This document shows, piece by piece, positions 1 through 9,666 of a stretch of 64,000 bases of DNA. Each line of letters opens with the position of its first letter. Position 1 is the first letter of the stretch. The stretch is from Oryzomicrobium sp. (GTDB lineage: Bacteria; Pseudomonadota; Gammaproteobacteria; Burkholderiales; Rhodocyclaceae). Made by a program: the position numbers and the translations under genes. The notes beneath the pieces were generated by a model that saw only the letters and a list, made by a program, of their open reading frames with translations, was not told the origin of the DNA and did not search any database. The stretch spans positions 1 through 64,000 of the forward strand of contig NZ_JAJTBG010000007.1 of assembly GCF_021287045.1 (NCBI RefSeq), in the 5' to 3' direction.

Positions 1-365
1 GTAAATTAACCTCGGATTCTAAAGCCCACTGCTACTGAAAACGGGGGGACGTCGCCTAGAATACCCTGATGCAGAACACTGAGCCTTGTACAACACAATA
101 ATGGCAAGCAGCCTGGGGACAGCCCCTTCAATAGTGATCAGTGATGATCCTACTGGGTGGAACAACAACAGCAGCCCCAGCGAAGCTGGTCTCCTTGCGA
201 ATTGCCACAACGGTCTGTTTTGGGGTCGGTAGTTCGCGTTCTCTAGACAGAGAAGCTGCCTTTCGCGCCCCCTCATTGCAGAACGGCCGGTATGTGATGC
301 GTTGCTGCCCGATTCAACGCGATCAGCCAATGACAGCAAAGGCCGAGAAACGGACTCTTCGAAAT
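1..365. other. Non-coding stretch beside ssrA, lower GC than the rest
   Basis: I see no supportable gene here. Base composition is close to 50% GC in the first lines, against a clearly higher GC in the genes that follow. Open frames on both strands (about 120 codons on minus, 85 on plus) overlap each other, have no clear ribosome binding site, and one runs through the terminator at 366-397. The position 3' of tmRNA is a common integration target, so this may be old foreign or island-edge DNA, but no integrase or repeat of the ssrA end is visible. Confidence 0.5.
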
Positions 366-397
366 AAAAAAGCCCGATCATTTCTGATCGGGCTTTA
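366..397 (-). terminator. Intrinsic terminator downstream of ssrA
   Basis: A perfect 10-bp stem (371-380 with 385-394) and 4-nt loop is followed on the minus strand by a run of T. It lies about 115 nt past the mature 3' end of ssrA and would end that transcript. T residues also follow on the plus strand, so it could act both ways. Confidence 0.75.
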
Positions 398-509
398 ACT
401 TCCTCTTACCAGGAAGCATATCTTTGCCGGCTTGTATTGGAAGCATAAGCCTGCCTTTCGGCAAACTTATGGTCCCAGTGACATTTTTGGACTGCTTTGG
501 AACAGATTT

Positions 510-871
510 TGGTGGAGGCGGGGGGGATCGAACCCCCGTCCGCAAGCCCTCTACAGGCAGTTCTACATACTTAGTCCGGTCTATTGGGTTTTAGCCGTGA
601 CGCGCCGGCCGAACAGGCTCGCTTCAGGCGATCCGCTAGGTTTTCGTGGTCGGCCATGCGGCAGAGCCGACCCTTATCTGATGTGAATGACTCTGCTGCC
701 CCTTGCGGGGCCCGGCCCATCAGCGTGCCGGTGCAGAGCTCGCCGGGTTAAGCGGCGAGAGCGAAACGCTCGTCGTTGGCGTTTAGTTGTTTCCAGATGG
801 ATTTACGAGGTCACTGGTCCTCGGTATGCCCTGCTCTGCTTCGCAACCCACGTCGAAGCCAGGTCGCCCCC
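510..871 (-). ncRNA. ssrA: Transfer-messenger RNA (tmRNA)
   Basis: One-piece tmRNA of 362 nt that rescues stalled ribosomes with SmpB by trans-translation. The 5' end reads GGGGGCGACCTGGCTTCGAC and the 3' end is a tRNA-like T-arm (GGTTCGATCCC) followed by the acceptor strand and an encoded CCA. The tag frame is at 748-780, read on the minus strand, and encodes ANDERFALAA followed by TAA (stop at 748-750), a typical betaproteobacterial tag ending in LAA-type degron residues. Transcription is toward the low-GC region 1-509. A terminator follows at 366-397. Confidence 0.97.
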
Positions 872-940
872 AGAAAACGCTGGCTGCGATGCTATGCAGC
901 CGTTTCAGGTCGGTTTTGCAGATGAAAACCAATGGATAGT

Positions 941-1612
941 CTAGCACGCCAAGCCGAACAAGGTGGCGATTTCGTCCGGATGATCCACCAGGTGGTCGGC
1001 CCCCCATTCGACTGGATTGCCGCCGTCGCCCAGGTAGCCGTAGCGGACGGCTATGGTGCCCATGCCAGCCGCCTTGCCGGCCAGGATGTCGCGCAGGTCG
1101 TCGCCGACATACCAAGTGGCGGCGGGCAGGGCGCCCACCTGGGTGCAGGCGAACAGGAGCGGATCAGGGGCCGGTTTGGGGCGCTGGGTGGTGTCGCCGG
1201 AAACGATGCAGACAGCTCGCTGGTCCAGTTGCAGCGCTTCAAGGAGGGGGAGGGTGAAGCGGGCGTGCTTATTGGTGACCACTCCCCAGGGGATGGCGAC
1301 GGCTTCCAGGGCGGCGAGCAGGTCGGCGATGCCGTCGAACAGTTGGGTGCGGCGGCAGATGGCGGCAGCGTAGTGGGTGAGGAAACGGGCCCGGTAACGC
1401 TCGAAGCGCGGGTCTTCGGCGGTCATGCCGTAGGCGGCGAAGAGCAGGCCCCGGGCGCCCTGGGAGGTGTAAGGGCGCAATGTCTCGTCATCGATCAGCG
1501 GCAGGCCGTCCTCGATCCGCAGCCGGTTGGCGGCGGCGCCCAGGTCGGGCGCCGTGTCGGCGAGCGTGCCGTCCAGGTCGAAGAGGACAAGGCCGGGGCG
1601 TGCTTCAGGCAT
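941..1612 (-). CDS. HAD-family phosphatase, MupP/phosphoglycolate phosphatase type
   Basis: A 223-residue haloacid-dehalogenase phosphatase. The nucleophile motif DLDGTLADT is near residues 12-20, a V-T-N motif near residue 115, a K-P-x-P motif near residue 146 and a GDD acidic motif near residue 170. Family members are annotated as phosphoglycolate phosphatase (Gph). In Pseudomonas the gene beside ubiG upstream of gyrA encodes MupP, N-acetylmuramic acid 6-phosphate phosphatase of cell-wall recycling. The same neighbourhood here (ubiG upstream, amidohydrolase and gyrA beyond) makes a MupP role plausible, but this is inferred from position. The ATG overlaps the end of ubiG by 8 nt, so translation is probably coupled. 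Confidence 0.9.
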   Translation of the reverse strand: MPEARPGLVLFDLDGTLADTAPDLGAAANRLRIEDGLPLIDDETLRPYTSQGARGLLFAAYGMTAEDPRFERYRARFLTHYAAAICRRTQLFDGIADLLAALEAVAIPWGVVTNKHARFTLPLLEALQLDQRAVCIVSGDTTQRPKPAPDPLLFACTQVGALPAATWYVGDDLRDILAGKAAGMGTIAVRYGYLGDGGNPVEWGADHLVDHPDEIATLFGLAC

Positions 1613-2300
1613 TCTTGATGGTCCGCACCAAGTAGTTGACTCCGGTATCCGTGCCCAGGCTGTAGCGCTTGGTGAGTGGGTTGTAGCGCATGCCGATCAG
1701 TTCGGCCGGCTCCAGATCGCTCGCCCGGGCCCAGCGGGCCAGTTCGGAGGGGCGGATGAACTTGGCGTAGTCGTGGGTGCCCTTGGGCAGCATTTTGAGA
1801 ACGTACTCGGCACCGAGCACGGCCAGTAGGTAGCTCTTGGGATTGCGGTTGAGCGTGGAGAAGAACACCTGGCCTCCGGGTTTGACCAGTCGGGCGCAGG
1901 CGGCGATGGTCTGGGCGGGGTCCGGGACGTGCTCGAGCATTTCCAGGCAGGTGACGATGTCGAATGCGCCGGGTTGCTCGTCGGCCAGGGCTTCGGCGGC
2001 AATCAGCCGGTATTCCGCCTGGCGGCCGGTTTCCAGCAGGTGAAGGCGGGCAACGCCCAGGGCTTTTTCCGACAGGTCGATGCCGGTGACCGTGGCGCCA
2101 CGTGCGGCCATGCCTTCGGAGAGCAGGCCGCCGCCACAGCCGACGTCGAGCACTTTCTTGCCGGCCAGGCCGGCGGTCCGTTCGATCCAGTCAAGGCGCA
2201 GCGGGTTGATGTCGTGCAGCGGCTTGAACTCGCTGTTCGGGTCCCACCAGCGGTGGGCGAGGTCGCTGAATTTCTGCAGTTCGGCGGGATCGGCGTTCAT
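1605..2300 (-). CDS. ubiG: Ubiquinone biosynthesis O-methyltransferase UbiG
   Basis: 231-residue SAM-dependent methyltransferase that catalyses both O-methylations in ubiquinone synthesis. The N-terminal stretch [19 protein letters not shown] and the SAM-binding motif [12 protein letters not shown] are characteristic of UbiG. I chose the ATG at 2300. An in-frame TTG two codons upstream (2306) is possible but adds nothing conserved. It is followed directly by the phosphatase gene with an 8-nt overlap. The ompA-type gene upstream is separated by a terminator, so ubiG should have its own promoter between about 2301 and 2354; none is obvious by eye. Confidence 0.95.
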   Translation of the reverse strand: MNADPAELQKFSDLAHRWWDPNSEFKPLHDINPLRLDWIERTAGLAGKKVLDVGCGGGLLSEGMAARGATVTGIDLSEKALGVARLHLLETGRQAEYRLIAAEALADEQPGAFDIVTCLEMLEHVPDPAQTIAACARLVKPGGQVFFSTLNRNPKSYLLAVLGAEYVLKMLPKGTHDYAKFIRPSELARWARASDLEPAELIGMRYNPLTKRYSLGTDTGVNYLVRTIKNA

Positions 2301-2354
2301 GGTCAAAAACTCGTTAGTTTCAACGGAAAGAGCGGGAGCGGGGATGATACAAAT

Positions 2355-2386
2355 AAAAAAGCCCTGCTTGCGCAGGGCTTTTTTTG
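2355..2386 (-). terminator. Intrinsic terminator of the OmpA-family gene
   Basis: Stem GCCCTGC/GCAGGGC with extra A-T pairs and a 4-nt loop, followed on the minus strand by T residues. It sits 13 nt past the stop of the OmpA-family gene and ahead of ubiG. It is nearly symmetric and could work in both directions. Confidence 0.8.
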
Positions 2387-2398
2387 ACCGCCAAGCGA

Positions 2399-3073
2399 TT
2401 ACTTGGTGCCGATCACTTCGATTTCAACGCGGCGATCGGGCTGCAGGCACTCGATGAGAGCCTTGGTCTTCTTGCTGCCCTTGCACTTGTCACCGGTCAC
2501 GGGCTGCTTCTTGCCCTTGCCTTCGGTGTACACGCGGTTGGCTTCAACACCCTTGCCGACCAGGTATTCCTTCACGGAAGCGGCGCGCTTCTCGGACAGC
2601 TTCTGGTTGTAGGCGTCGGTGCCGATGCGGTCGGCGTGGCCGACGGCGATGATCACTTCCAGCTTGATCTGCTTGACCTTCTCGGCCAGCTCGTCCAGCT
2701 TGGCCTTGCCTTCCGGACGGAGGGTGGCCTTGTTGAAGTCGAACAGGGCGTCAGCGGAGAGGGTGATCTTCTCAGCGGCGGGCTTCACGCCAGCAGCGGC
2801 GGGAGTAGCGGCAGCGCCAGCCTTCGGCTCGCAGACTTCCTTCGGCAGGATGTCCTTGTCGCAGGTGCAGCCGTTCGGGTCCTGAGCGGCTGCAGCTGGG
2901 GACCAGTAGCCGGTGCGCCAGCAGTCGCCGAAGTTGTCACGGGCGACGACGCCGCGGGCGTCGATAGCATAAACGCTGGTGCCAGCGGCGGGAGCCTGAG
3001 CCTGGACTTGGGCGGCAAAGCCCAGACCAGCGAACAGAACCGCCACCAAGGAGTGTTTCGCGATTTTCTTCAT
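2399..3073 (-). CDS. OmpA-family outer membrane protein
   Basis: 224 residues. A Sec signal peptide (MKK, hydrophobic core, A-Q-A cleavage near residue 26) is followed by a short Ala/Pro-rich region with four Cys, then a C-terminal OmpA-like peptidoglycan-binding domain (about residues 105-222). That domain has the FDFNKATL start, GHADRIG in the middle and PDRRVEIEV at the end. The N-terminal part is too short for an eight-strand barrel of E. coli OmpA size, so this is a periplasmic or outer-membrane-attached anchor to the wall. The ribosome site GAGGA lies 6 nt before the ATG. It is monocistronic, with its own terminator. Confidence 0.92.
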   Translation of the reverse strand: MKKIAKHSLVAVLFAGLGFAAQVQAQAPAAGTSVYAIDARGVVARDNFGDCWRTGYWSPAAAAQDPNGCTCDKDILPKEVCEPKAGAAATPAAAGVKPAAEKITLSADALFDFNKATLRPEGKAKLDELAEKVKQIKLEVIIAVGHADRIGTDAYNQKLSEKRAASVKEYLVGKGVEANRVYTEGKGKKQPVTGDKCKGSKKTKALIECLQPDRRVEIEVIGTK

Positions 3074-3160
3074 GATCGATCCTCTTTTTTCGAAAAACCT
3101 GCCGGGGAGTCGGTTCGGGCGTCCCGTCCTGTTTGTTGACCTGAGCGAGTGCGCACGGAC

Positions 3161-4504
3161 CTAACCTTGAGTTTTATTCTGCCATACTTGCCCGATAACC
3201 CGCAATGAATCATCGCTGGCGTTTCTCAAGACTCCGTTTTCAACACAAAGTTCGCCGCCAACCCAGACGTGGCTGACATTTTCCCGCCCTAAAACATGAA
3301 CAACATGGGAGGCGGGATCGAAGCAGGGCAGGTGGTCGCTGCTGGTCACGGCCAGGGCGCACAGGTCGGCGTGTTTGCCGGCTTCGATCGAGCCCAGCGC
3401 CCGCTCCAGGCCCAGGGCCCGGGCGCCGGCCAGGGTGGCGGCGCGCAGGGCCTGGTGGGCGGGCCAGCAATCGGCCCGGCCGGTCGTGCCCTTGGCGAGC
3501 AGGGCGGCCAGGCGCATTTCACCGAGCATGTCGAGCCTGTTGTTGCTGGCGCTGCCATCGGTGCCGATGCCCACATTGACGCCCGCATCGAGGAGAGCTG
3601 CGCTGGGGGCGAGGCCGCTGCCGAGCTTGAGGTTGGATGCCGGGCAGTGGGCGACGGAGCTGCCGTGGCGGGCGAGCAGGTCGATTTCCCCGGGCGTGAG
3701 ATGCACCGCATGGACGGCGATCAGGTTCGGGCCGACCAGGCCCAGCCGGTCGAGCCGTTCCAGGGGACGCAGGCCGTACTGGGCCATGCTGTCGCTGATT
3801 TCCTGGTGCGTTTCGTGGACGTGCAGGTGGATCGGGACGTCCAGTTGTTCCGCCAGGGTCAGGATGCGCGTGAAGGTGGCGTCGTTGACCGTATAAGGCG
3901 CATGGGGTGCCAGAGTAAAGGAGAGCAGGGGCTCATCGCGCAACTCGTCGCGCACGGCCAAGCCCTTGTTCAGGTAGTCCTCGGCGTCGTGGGCGTAGGC
4001 ATTGGGAAATTCCATCACAGTCATGCCGATGGAGGCCCGCATCCCCAACTGCAGCGACGCCTGGGCTGCTTCCCGGGGAAAAAAGTACATGTCGTTGAAG
4101 CAGGTGGTGCCGCCCCGGAGCATTTCGGCGCAGGCCAGCAGGGTGCCGTCGCGGACGAAGTCCGGTGAGACGAGCCGGGTTTCCGCCGGCCAGATGTGGC
4201 GTTGCAGCCAGTCCTGCAAGGGGCGGTCGTCGGCGTAGCCCTTGAGCAGGGCCATGGCGGCATGGGTGTGCAGGTTGATCAGGCCGGGAATCAGGATGTG
4301 ATCCGGCAGTTCCCGGGTCTGTCGCGGGGCGTAGCGCTGCAAGGCCTCGCTTCGGGGCAGCACGGCGACGATTTTGCCGCTTTCGATGGCGACGGCATGG
4401 TCGTCGAGCACGACGTTGGCGGGTTCGACGGGAATCAGCCAGCGGGGCAGCAGCAGGGTATCGATCGGAACGGGGTCTGGCAGGCGGTGATCGGCCATGG
4501 GCAT
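3161..4504 (-). CDS. TRZ/ATZ-family amidohydrolase, probable methylthioadenosine/S-adenosylhomocysteine deaminase
   Basis: 447 residues from the ATG at 4504. It is a metal-dependent amidohydrolase: the N-terminal HTH metal motif is in LINLHTHAA, followed by HVHETH, AVHAVHL and GTDGSASNN, which carry the remaining metal and catalytic residues. Family members deaminate 5'-methylthioadenosine or S-adenosylhomocysteine. In Pseudomonas the homologue beside gyrA/ubiG is the MTA deaminase gene, which supports that substrate by synteny. An in-frame ATG at 4558 has an AAGG sequence before it and would add 18 residues. The shorter form fits the family better. It diverges from gyrA. Confidence 0.88.
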   Translation of the reverse strand: MPMADHRLPDPVPIDTLLLPRWLIPVEPANVVLDDHAVAIESGKIVAVLPRSEALQRYAPRQTRELPDHILIPGLINLHTHAAMALLKGYADDRPLQDWLQRHIWPAETRLVSPDFVRDGTLLACAEMLRGGTTCFNDMYFFPREAAQASLQLGMRASIGMTVMEFPNAYAHDAEDYLNKGLAVRDELRDEPLLSFTLAPHAPYTVNDATFTRILTLAEQLDVPIHLHVHETHQEISDSMAQYGLRPLERLDRLGLVGPNLIAVHAVHLTPGEIDLLARHGSSVAHCPASNLKLGSGLAPSAALLDAGVNVGIGTDGSASNNRLDMLGEMRLAALLAKGTTGRADCWPAHQALRAATLAGARALGLERALGSIEAGKHADLCALAVTSSDHLPCFDPASHVVHVLGRENVSHVWVGGELCVENGVLRNASDDSLRVIGQVWQNKTQG

Positions 4505-4716
4505 CGTGGGGGGCAGGCGTAAATGGCCGGCGGGGCGGCGGAACTGCGTATTTATCATATTCGCCTTGCACCTCCAATCGCCGGTCGGCGGCGCTTGCCC
4601 GGCCGGTCGGTCGCGGGGCGCACTAGGGCGGGGCGCCGTGGTCGGGGGCGCCGCCATGCTAGAATTCTTCGTTTATTTGCTCACGATGCCCTCGGTGCAG
4701 GGCGGGAACCGAACGC

Positions 4717-7326
4717 ATGGAACAATTCGCCAAGGAAACCCTACCGGTCAGTCTCGAAGACGAGATGCGGCGCTCCTACCTCGATTACGCCATGAGCGTG
4801 ATCGTGGGCCGGGCCCTGCCGGATGTGCGGGACGGCCTCAAGCCCGTGCATCGCCGCGTGCTGTTCGCCATGCACGAACTGGGCAACGACTGGAACAAGG
4901 CCTACAAGAAGTCCGCCCGTGTGGTCGGCGACGTGATCGGTAAGTACCACCCCCACGGCGACACCGCGGTGTACGACACCATTGTGCGCATGGCCCAGGA
5001 CTTTTCCCTGCGCTACATGCTGGTGGACGGCCAGGGCAACTTCGGCTCGGTGGACGGCGACAACGCCGCCGCCATGCGTTACACCGAAGTGCGCATGGCC
5101 CGCATCGGCCACGAACTGCTCGCCGACATCGACAAGGAAACCGTCGACTTCGGTCCCAACTATGACGGTTCCGAGCAGGAACCCCTGATCCTGCCGGCCA
5201 AGATTCCCAACCTGCTGATCAACGGCTCGTCCGGCATCGCGGTGGGCATGGCCACCAACATCCCGCCCCACAACCTGTCCGAGGTGGTGGCCGGCTGCTT
5301 GGCCCTGCTGGAAAACCCCGGGCTGACGGTCGACGACCTGATCGAGTACATCCCGGCCCCCGACTTCCCCACCGCCGGCATCATCTACGGCATCAACGGG
5401 GTGCGCGAGGGTTACCACACCGGCCGCGGCCGGGTGGTGATGCGCGCCAAGACCCACGTCGAGGATCTGGAAAAGGGTGGCAAGCAGGCGATCATCGTCG
5501 ACGAGCTGCCCTACCAGGTGAACAAGAAGACCCTGCTCGAAAAGATCGCCGAGCTGGTCAACGACAAGAAGATCGAAGGCATCTCCCACATCCAGGACGA
5601 GTCCGACAAGTCCGGCATGCGGGTGGTGATCGAGCTCAAGCGCGGCGAAATGCCCGAGGTGGTGCTCAACAACCTGTACAAGCAGACCCAGTTGCAGGAC
5701 ACCTTCGGCATGAACATGGTCGCCCTGGTGGACGGCCAGCCGCGCCTGCTCAACCTGAAGCAGATGCTGGAGTGCTTCCTCGCCCACCGGCGCGAGGTGG
5801 TGACCCGCCGCACCGTGTTCGAACTGCGCAAGGCCCGGGAACGGGGCCACGTGCTCGAAGGCCTGGCAGTGGCCCTGTCCAACGTGGACGAGATCATTGC
5901 CCTGATCAAAGCTGCGCCGACCCCGGCGGATGCCCGCCGTGCCCTGCTGGCGCGCACCTGGCGCAGCCCGGTGGTGGAAGAGATGCTGGCCCGCTCGGTG
6001 GCCGACGCGTCCCGCCCTGAAGGACTGTCCCCCGAATTCGGCCTGTCCGACCAGGGCTACCGGCTGTCTGAAGCCCAGGCCCAGGCCATCCTGGAGCTGC
6101 GCCTGCAGCGCCTGACCGGCCTGGAGCAGGACAAGATCGTCGGCGAGTACCGGGAAGTGATGGAAACCATTGCCGATCTGCTCGACATTCTGGCCAAGCC
6201 GGCGCGCATCACCGCCATCATCGTCGAGGAACTGACCGCCATCCGCGCCCAGTTCGGCGACGGGGCCAAGGACAAGCGCCGCTCCGAGATCGTCACCTAC
6301 GCCCAGGATCTGGGCATCGAGGACCTGATCACGCCCCAGGACATGGTGGTGACCCTGTCCCATACCGGCTACGTCAAGTCCCAGCCCCTCACCGATTACC
6401 GTGCCCAGCGCCGCGGCGGCCGGGGCAAGCAGGCGGCCTCGATCAAGGACGACGACTTCGTCGACCACCTGTTTGTCGCCAACACTCACGACTACATCCT
6501 GTGCTTCTCCAACCGGGGCCGGGTGTACTGGCTCAAGGTCTATGAAGTGCCCCAGGGCAGCCGCACCAGCCGCGGCAAGCCGATCGTGAACATGTTCCCG
6601 ATGGAAGAGGGCGAGAAGATCAACGCCATCCTGCCGGTGAAGGAATTTGCCGAGGACCGCTACATCTTCATGTGCTCCGTCCAGGGCACCGTCAAGAAGA
6701 CTCCCCTGTCCGACTTCTCCAACCCGCGCAAGGCCGGCATCATCGCCGTGGCCCTGGATGAGGGCGACTATCTGATCGGCGCCGAGCTGACCAATGGCCA
6801 GAACGACATCATGCTGGTGTCCGACGGCGGCAAGGCGGTGTGGTTCGACGAAGAGGATGTCCGTCCCATGGGCCGCAACGCCCGCGGCGTGCGCGGCATG
6901 AAACTCCAGGAAGGCCAGCGAGTCATCTCCCTGCTGGTGGCCGAGAACGAAACCCAGACCGTGTTGATCGCCACCGAAAACGGCTACGGCAAGCGCACCG
7001 CCCTGTCCGAGTTCCGCCACTCCGGCCGCGGCACCCAGGGCGTGATCGCCATCCAGCAGTCCGAGCGCAACGGCATCGTGGTCGGTGCCAAGCTGGTGGT
7101 GGAGTCCGACGAAGTGATGCTGATCACCACCGGCGGCGTGTTGATCCGCACCCGGGTCTCCGAAATCCGCGAGTTGGGCCGCGCTACCCAGGGCGTCACC
7201 CTGATCTCCTTGGACGAGGGCGAAAAGCTGGCCGGCCTGGAAAAAGTGGTGGAAACCGAAGGTCTGAACACGGGCGACGGCGATGAGGAAGATGCCGGCG
7301 CCGACGGCGAGGTGAGCGAAGAATGA
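4717..7326 (+). CDS. gyrA: DNA gyrase subunit A
   Basis: 869-residue breakage-reunion subunit of gyrase. The catalytic tyrosine is Tyr122 in AAMRYTE. The quinolone-resistance region matches E. coli numbering and has Thr83 and Asp87. Thr83 is also the natural residue in Pseudomonas, so this is not by itself a resistance mutation. The GyrA box QRRGGRG needed for DNA wrapping is present in the C-terminal pinwheel. The last 25 residues are very acidic. The stop overlaps the serC start (ATGA), which places gyrA at the head of the amino-acid operon, as in related beta- and gammaproteobacteria. Confidence 0.98.
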   Translation: MEQFAKETLPVSLEDEMRRSYLDYAMSVIVGRALPDVRDGLKPVHRRVLFAMHELGNDWNKAYKKSARVVGDVIGKYHPHGDTAVYDTIVRMAQDFSLRYMLVDGQGNFGSVDGDNAAAMRYTEVRMARIGHELLADIDKETVDFGPNYDGSEQEPLILPAKIPNLLINGSSGIAVGMATNIPPHNLSEVVAGCLALLENPGLTVDDLIEYIPAPDFPTAGIIYGINGVREGYHTGRGRVVMRAKTHVEDLEKGGKQAIIVDELPYQVNKKTLLEKIAELVNDKKIEGISHIQDESDKSGMRVVIELKRGEMPEVVLNNLYKQTQLQDTFGMNMVALVDGQPRLLNLKQMLECFLAHRREVVTRRTVFELRKARERGHVLEGLAVALSNVDEIIALIKAAPTPADARRALLARTWRSPVVEEMLARSVADASRPEGLSPEFGLSDQGYRLSEAQAQAILELRLQRLTGLEQDKIVGEYREVMETIADLLDILAKPARITAIIVEELTAIRAQFGDGAKDKRRSEIVTYAQDLGIEDLITPQDMVVTLSHTGYVKSQPLTDYRAQRRGGRGKQAASIKDDDFVDHLFVANTHDYILCFSNRGRVYWLKVYEVPQGSRTSRGKPIVNMFPMEEGEKINAILPVKEFAEDRYIFMCSVQGTVKKTPLSDFSNPRKAGIIAVALDEGDYLIGAELTNGQNDIMLVSDGGKAVWFDEEDVRPMGRNARGVRGMKLQEGQRVISLLVAENETQTVLIATENGYGKRTALSEFRHSGRGTQGVIAIQQSERNGIVVGAKLVVESDEVMLITTGGVLIRTRVSEIRELGRATQGVTLISLDEGEKLAGLEKVVETEGLNTGDGDEEDAGADGEVSEE

Positions 7327-8453
7327 CCATCCAGCAACAACCCTACGGCCGCATCTGGAACTTCAGCGCCGGCCCGGCGGCCCTGCCTCAGCCTGTGCTG
7401 GAGCAGGTGCGCGACGAACTGCTCAACTGGCATGGCGCCGGTATGGGCATCATGGAAATGAGCCACCGCGGCAAGGAATTCACCGCAGTGATCGAGCGCA
7501 CCGAGGCCGATCTGCGCACGCTGATGGGCATCCCCGCCAACTACAAGGTGCTCTTCCTGCAAGGCGGCGCCACCCAGCAGTTCGCCCAGATTCCCCTCAA
7601 CCTGCTCGGCAGCCGTTCCGCCGACTACCTGGTGACCGGCTCCTGGTCGAAGAAGGCCTACAAGGAAGCCCAGCAGGTCGCTCCCCAGACCGGTGGCCGC
7701 GCCCGCCTGGCGGGCAGCACCGAGGCCGGCGGCTTCACCACCCTGCCGGCGCCCGCCGACATCGACTTCGATGCCCAGGCCGCCTACTTCCACCTTTGCA
7801 CCAACGAGACCATCCACGGCGTCGAGCTGTTCGACGACGCCCTGCTGAACGCGGTGCCGGCCGGCGTGCCGGTGGTGGGCGACCTGTCGTCCCACATCCT
7901 CTCGCGCCCCATGGACGTGAGCCGCTACGGCCTGATCTACGCCGGTGCGCAGAAGAACATCGGCCCCTCGGGCATCACCCTGGTGCTCGTGCGCGACGAC
8001 CTGATCGGCCGCGCCCCGGCGAGCCTGCCGACGGTCCTGGACTACAAGGTGATGGCCGACAACGGCTCCATGCTCAACACCCCGCCGACGTTCGCCATCT
8101 ACATCGCCGGCCTGGTGTTCCAATGGATGCAGGGCCTGGGCGGCGTGGCGGCCATGGAGGCGCGTAACGCCGAAAAAGCCCGCCTGCTCTACGCCGCCAT
8201 CGACGCCAGCGGCGGCTTCTATCGCAACCCGGTGGAAAAGTCGGTGCGCTCGCGCATGAACGTGCCCTTCGTGCTGGCCGACGCCGCCCTCGACGCCGAC
8301 TTCCTGGCCGGCGCCAAGGCGGCCGGTCTGGCCGGCCTGAAGGGCCACAAGTCGGTGGGCGGCATGCGCGCCTCGCTCTACAACGCCACCCCGGTGGAGG
8401 CGGTGCAGGCCCTGGTGGCCTACATGGCCGACTTCCAGGCCCGCCGCGGTTGA
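7323..8453 (+). CDS. serC: Phosphoserine aminotransferase
   Basis: 376-residue PLP enzyme that makes 3-phosphoserine for serine synthesis and the analogous 4-phosphohydroxy-threonine for pyridoxal phosphate. The start [11 protein letters not shown] is typical, and the PLP lysine is in [10 protein letters not shown]. It overlaps gyrA by 4 nt. pheA follows after 10 nt, giving a gyrA-serC-pheA-hisC-tyrA-aroA transcription order. Confidence 0.97.
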   Translation: MTIQQQPYGRIWNFSAGPAALPQPVLEQVRDELLNWHGAGMGIMEMSHRGKEFTAVIERTEADLRTLMGIPANYKVLFLQGGATQQFAQIPLNLLGSRSADYLVTGSWSKKAYKEAQQVAPQTGGRARLAGSTEAGGFTTLPAPADIDFDAQAAYFHLCTNETIHGVELFDDALLNAVPAGVPVVGDLSSHILSRPMDVSRYGLIYAGAQKNIGPSGITLVLVRDDLIGRAPASLPTVLDYKVMADNGSMLNTPPTFAIYIAGLVFQWMQGLGGVAAMEARNAEKARLLYAAIDASGGFYRNPVEKSVRSRMNVPFVLADAALDADFLAGAKAAGLAGLKGHKSVGGMRASLYNATPVEAVQALVAYMADFQARRG

Positions 8454-8463
8454 GGCCTCAGCC

Positions 8464-9555
8464 ATGAACGACGATCTGCAGAAGGAGCTGGGCGCCGTCC
8501 GCGGCGAAATCGACAGCATCGACGCCGAGTTGCTCGACCTGCTCAACCGCCGCGCCAAGTGCGCCCAGAAGGTCGGCGAGATCAAGGGGCGCTACGGCGA
8601 GGACGGCCACATCTACCGGCCCGAGCGCGAGGCCCAGGTGCTGCGCCGCATCCAGGACACCAACCCGGGGCCCCTCTCCAACGAGAGCGTCACCTGGTTC
8701 TTCCGCGAAGTGATGTCGGCCTGCCTGTCCCTGGAGCAGCCGCTGGGCATCGCCTTCCTCGGCCCCCTGGGCACCTTCTCCGAACAGGCCGCAGTCAAGC
8801 ACTTCGGCCATGCCACCCGGCTGCTGCCCCAGTCGTCCATCGACGACGTGTTCCGCGACGTGGAGGCAGGCCACGCCGACTACGCCGTGGTGCCGGTGGA
8901 AAATTCCACCGAGGGCGCCGTGGGCCGCACCCTGGACCTGCTGCTCGGCACCTCGCTGAAGATCTGCGGCGAGGTGGTGCTGCGTATCCACCAGCACTTG
9001 CTGTGCAAGGAAGCCGACCTGTCCACGGTGACCAAGGTGGCCTCCCACGCCCAGTCCCTGGCCCAGTGCCACGAATGGCTCAACCGCAACCTGCCCGGGG
9101 TGCCGCGCATTTCCGTGGGCAGCAACGCCCAGGCGGCCCAGCTGGCTGCCACCGAGCCGGGCACGGCGGCCATCGCCGGCGAAGCCGCGGCGGATCGCTA
9201 CCAGCTGCCCAAGCTGGCCGCCAACATCGAGGATGAGCCGAACAACACCACCCGCTTCCTGGTGCTCGGTCGCCACGATGCCGGTGCGTCGGGCCGTGAC
9301 AAGACCTCCCTGATCGTCTCCACCCCCAACCGCTCCGGCGCCTTGGCGGACCTGCTTTCGCCGTTCTCCGAGGCCGGGGTGTCGATGAGCCGCCTGGAAT
9401 CCCGCCCGGCGCGCCATGCCCTGTGGGAGTACGTGTTCTACGTGGACGTGGACGGCCACCGCGACGACCCCGGCGTCGCCCACGCCCTGCGTCAGCTCGA
9501 AGCTCGGGCCGGCTACCTGAAGCTGCTCGGCTCCTACCCGGTGGCGGTGTACTGA
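8464..9555 (+). CDS. pheA: Bifunctional chorismate mutase / prephenate dehydratase
   Basis: 363-residue P-protein of phenylalanine synthesis. Residues 1-90 are an AroQ-type chorismate mutase with the R-x-x-I-D-x-I-D pattern. About residues 95-275 are the dehydratase (F-L-G-P-x-G-T-F-S, NSTEGAV). The C-terminal ACT domain has the ESRP motif associated with phenylalanine feedback inhibition. It lies 10 nt after serC and about 110 nt before hisC. Confidence 0.97.
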   Translation: MNDDLQKELGAVRGEIDSIDAELLDLLNRRAKCAQKVGEIKGRYGEDGHIYRPEREAQVLRRIQDTNPGPLSNESVTWFFREVMSACLSLEQPLGIAFLGPLGTFSEQAAVKHFGHATRLLPQSSIDDVFRDVEAGHADYAVVPVENSTEGAVGRTLDLLLGTSLKICGEVVLRIHQHLLCKEADLSTVTKVASHAQSLAQCHEWLNRNLPGVPRISVGSNAQAAQLAATEPGTAAIAGEAAADRYQLPKLAANIEDEPNNTTRFLVLGRHDAGASGRDKTSLIVSTPNRSGALADLLSPFSEAGVSMSRLESRPARHALWEYVFYVDVDGHRDDPGVAHALRQLEARAGYLKLLGSYPVAVY

Positions 9556-9666
9556 GCTGCACCGGTCTTGCCGGCGTCCGCGCCTGGCGGCGTGACCACA
9601 GCTTCTGGTGAAGCGGGCTCCGCTTCCGGCGCCGCTTTCTGCTCCCCGTCTAGCGAAAGGATTCTC

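Noticed and set aside
19..398. Overlapping open frames of 120 and 85 codons on opposite strands next to ssrA
   Set aside because: Each is without a ribosome site or known motif, and the minus frame begins inside the terminator region. I treat the region as non-coding.
4741..7020. Open frame of about 760 codons antisense to gyrA
   Set aside because: GC-rich codon bias leaves the opposite strand of real genes open. The translation is low-complexity (Ala/Gly/His/Val) with no domain. gyrA explains the DNA.
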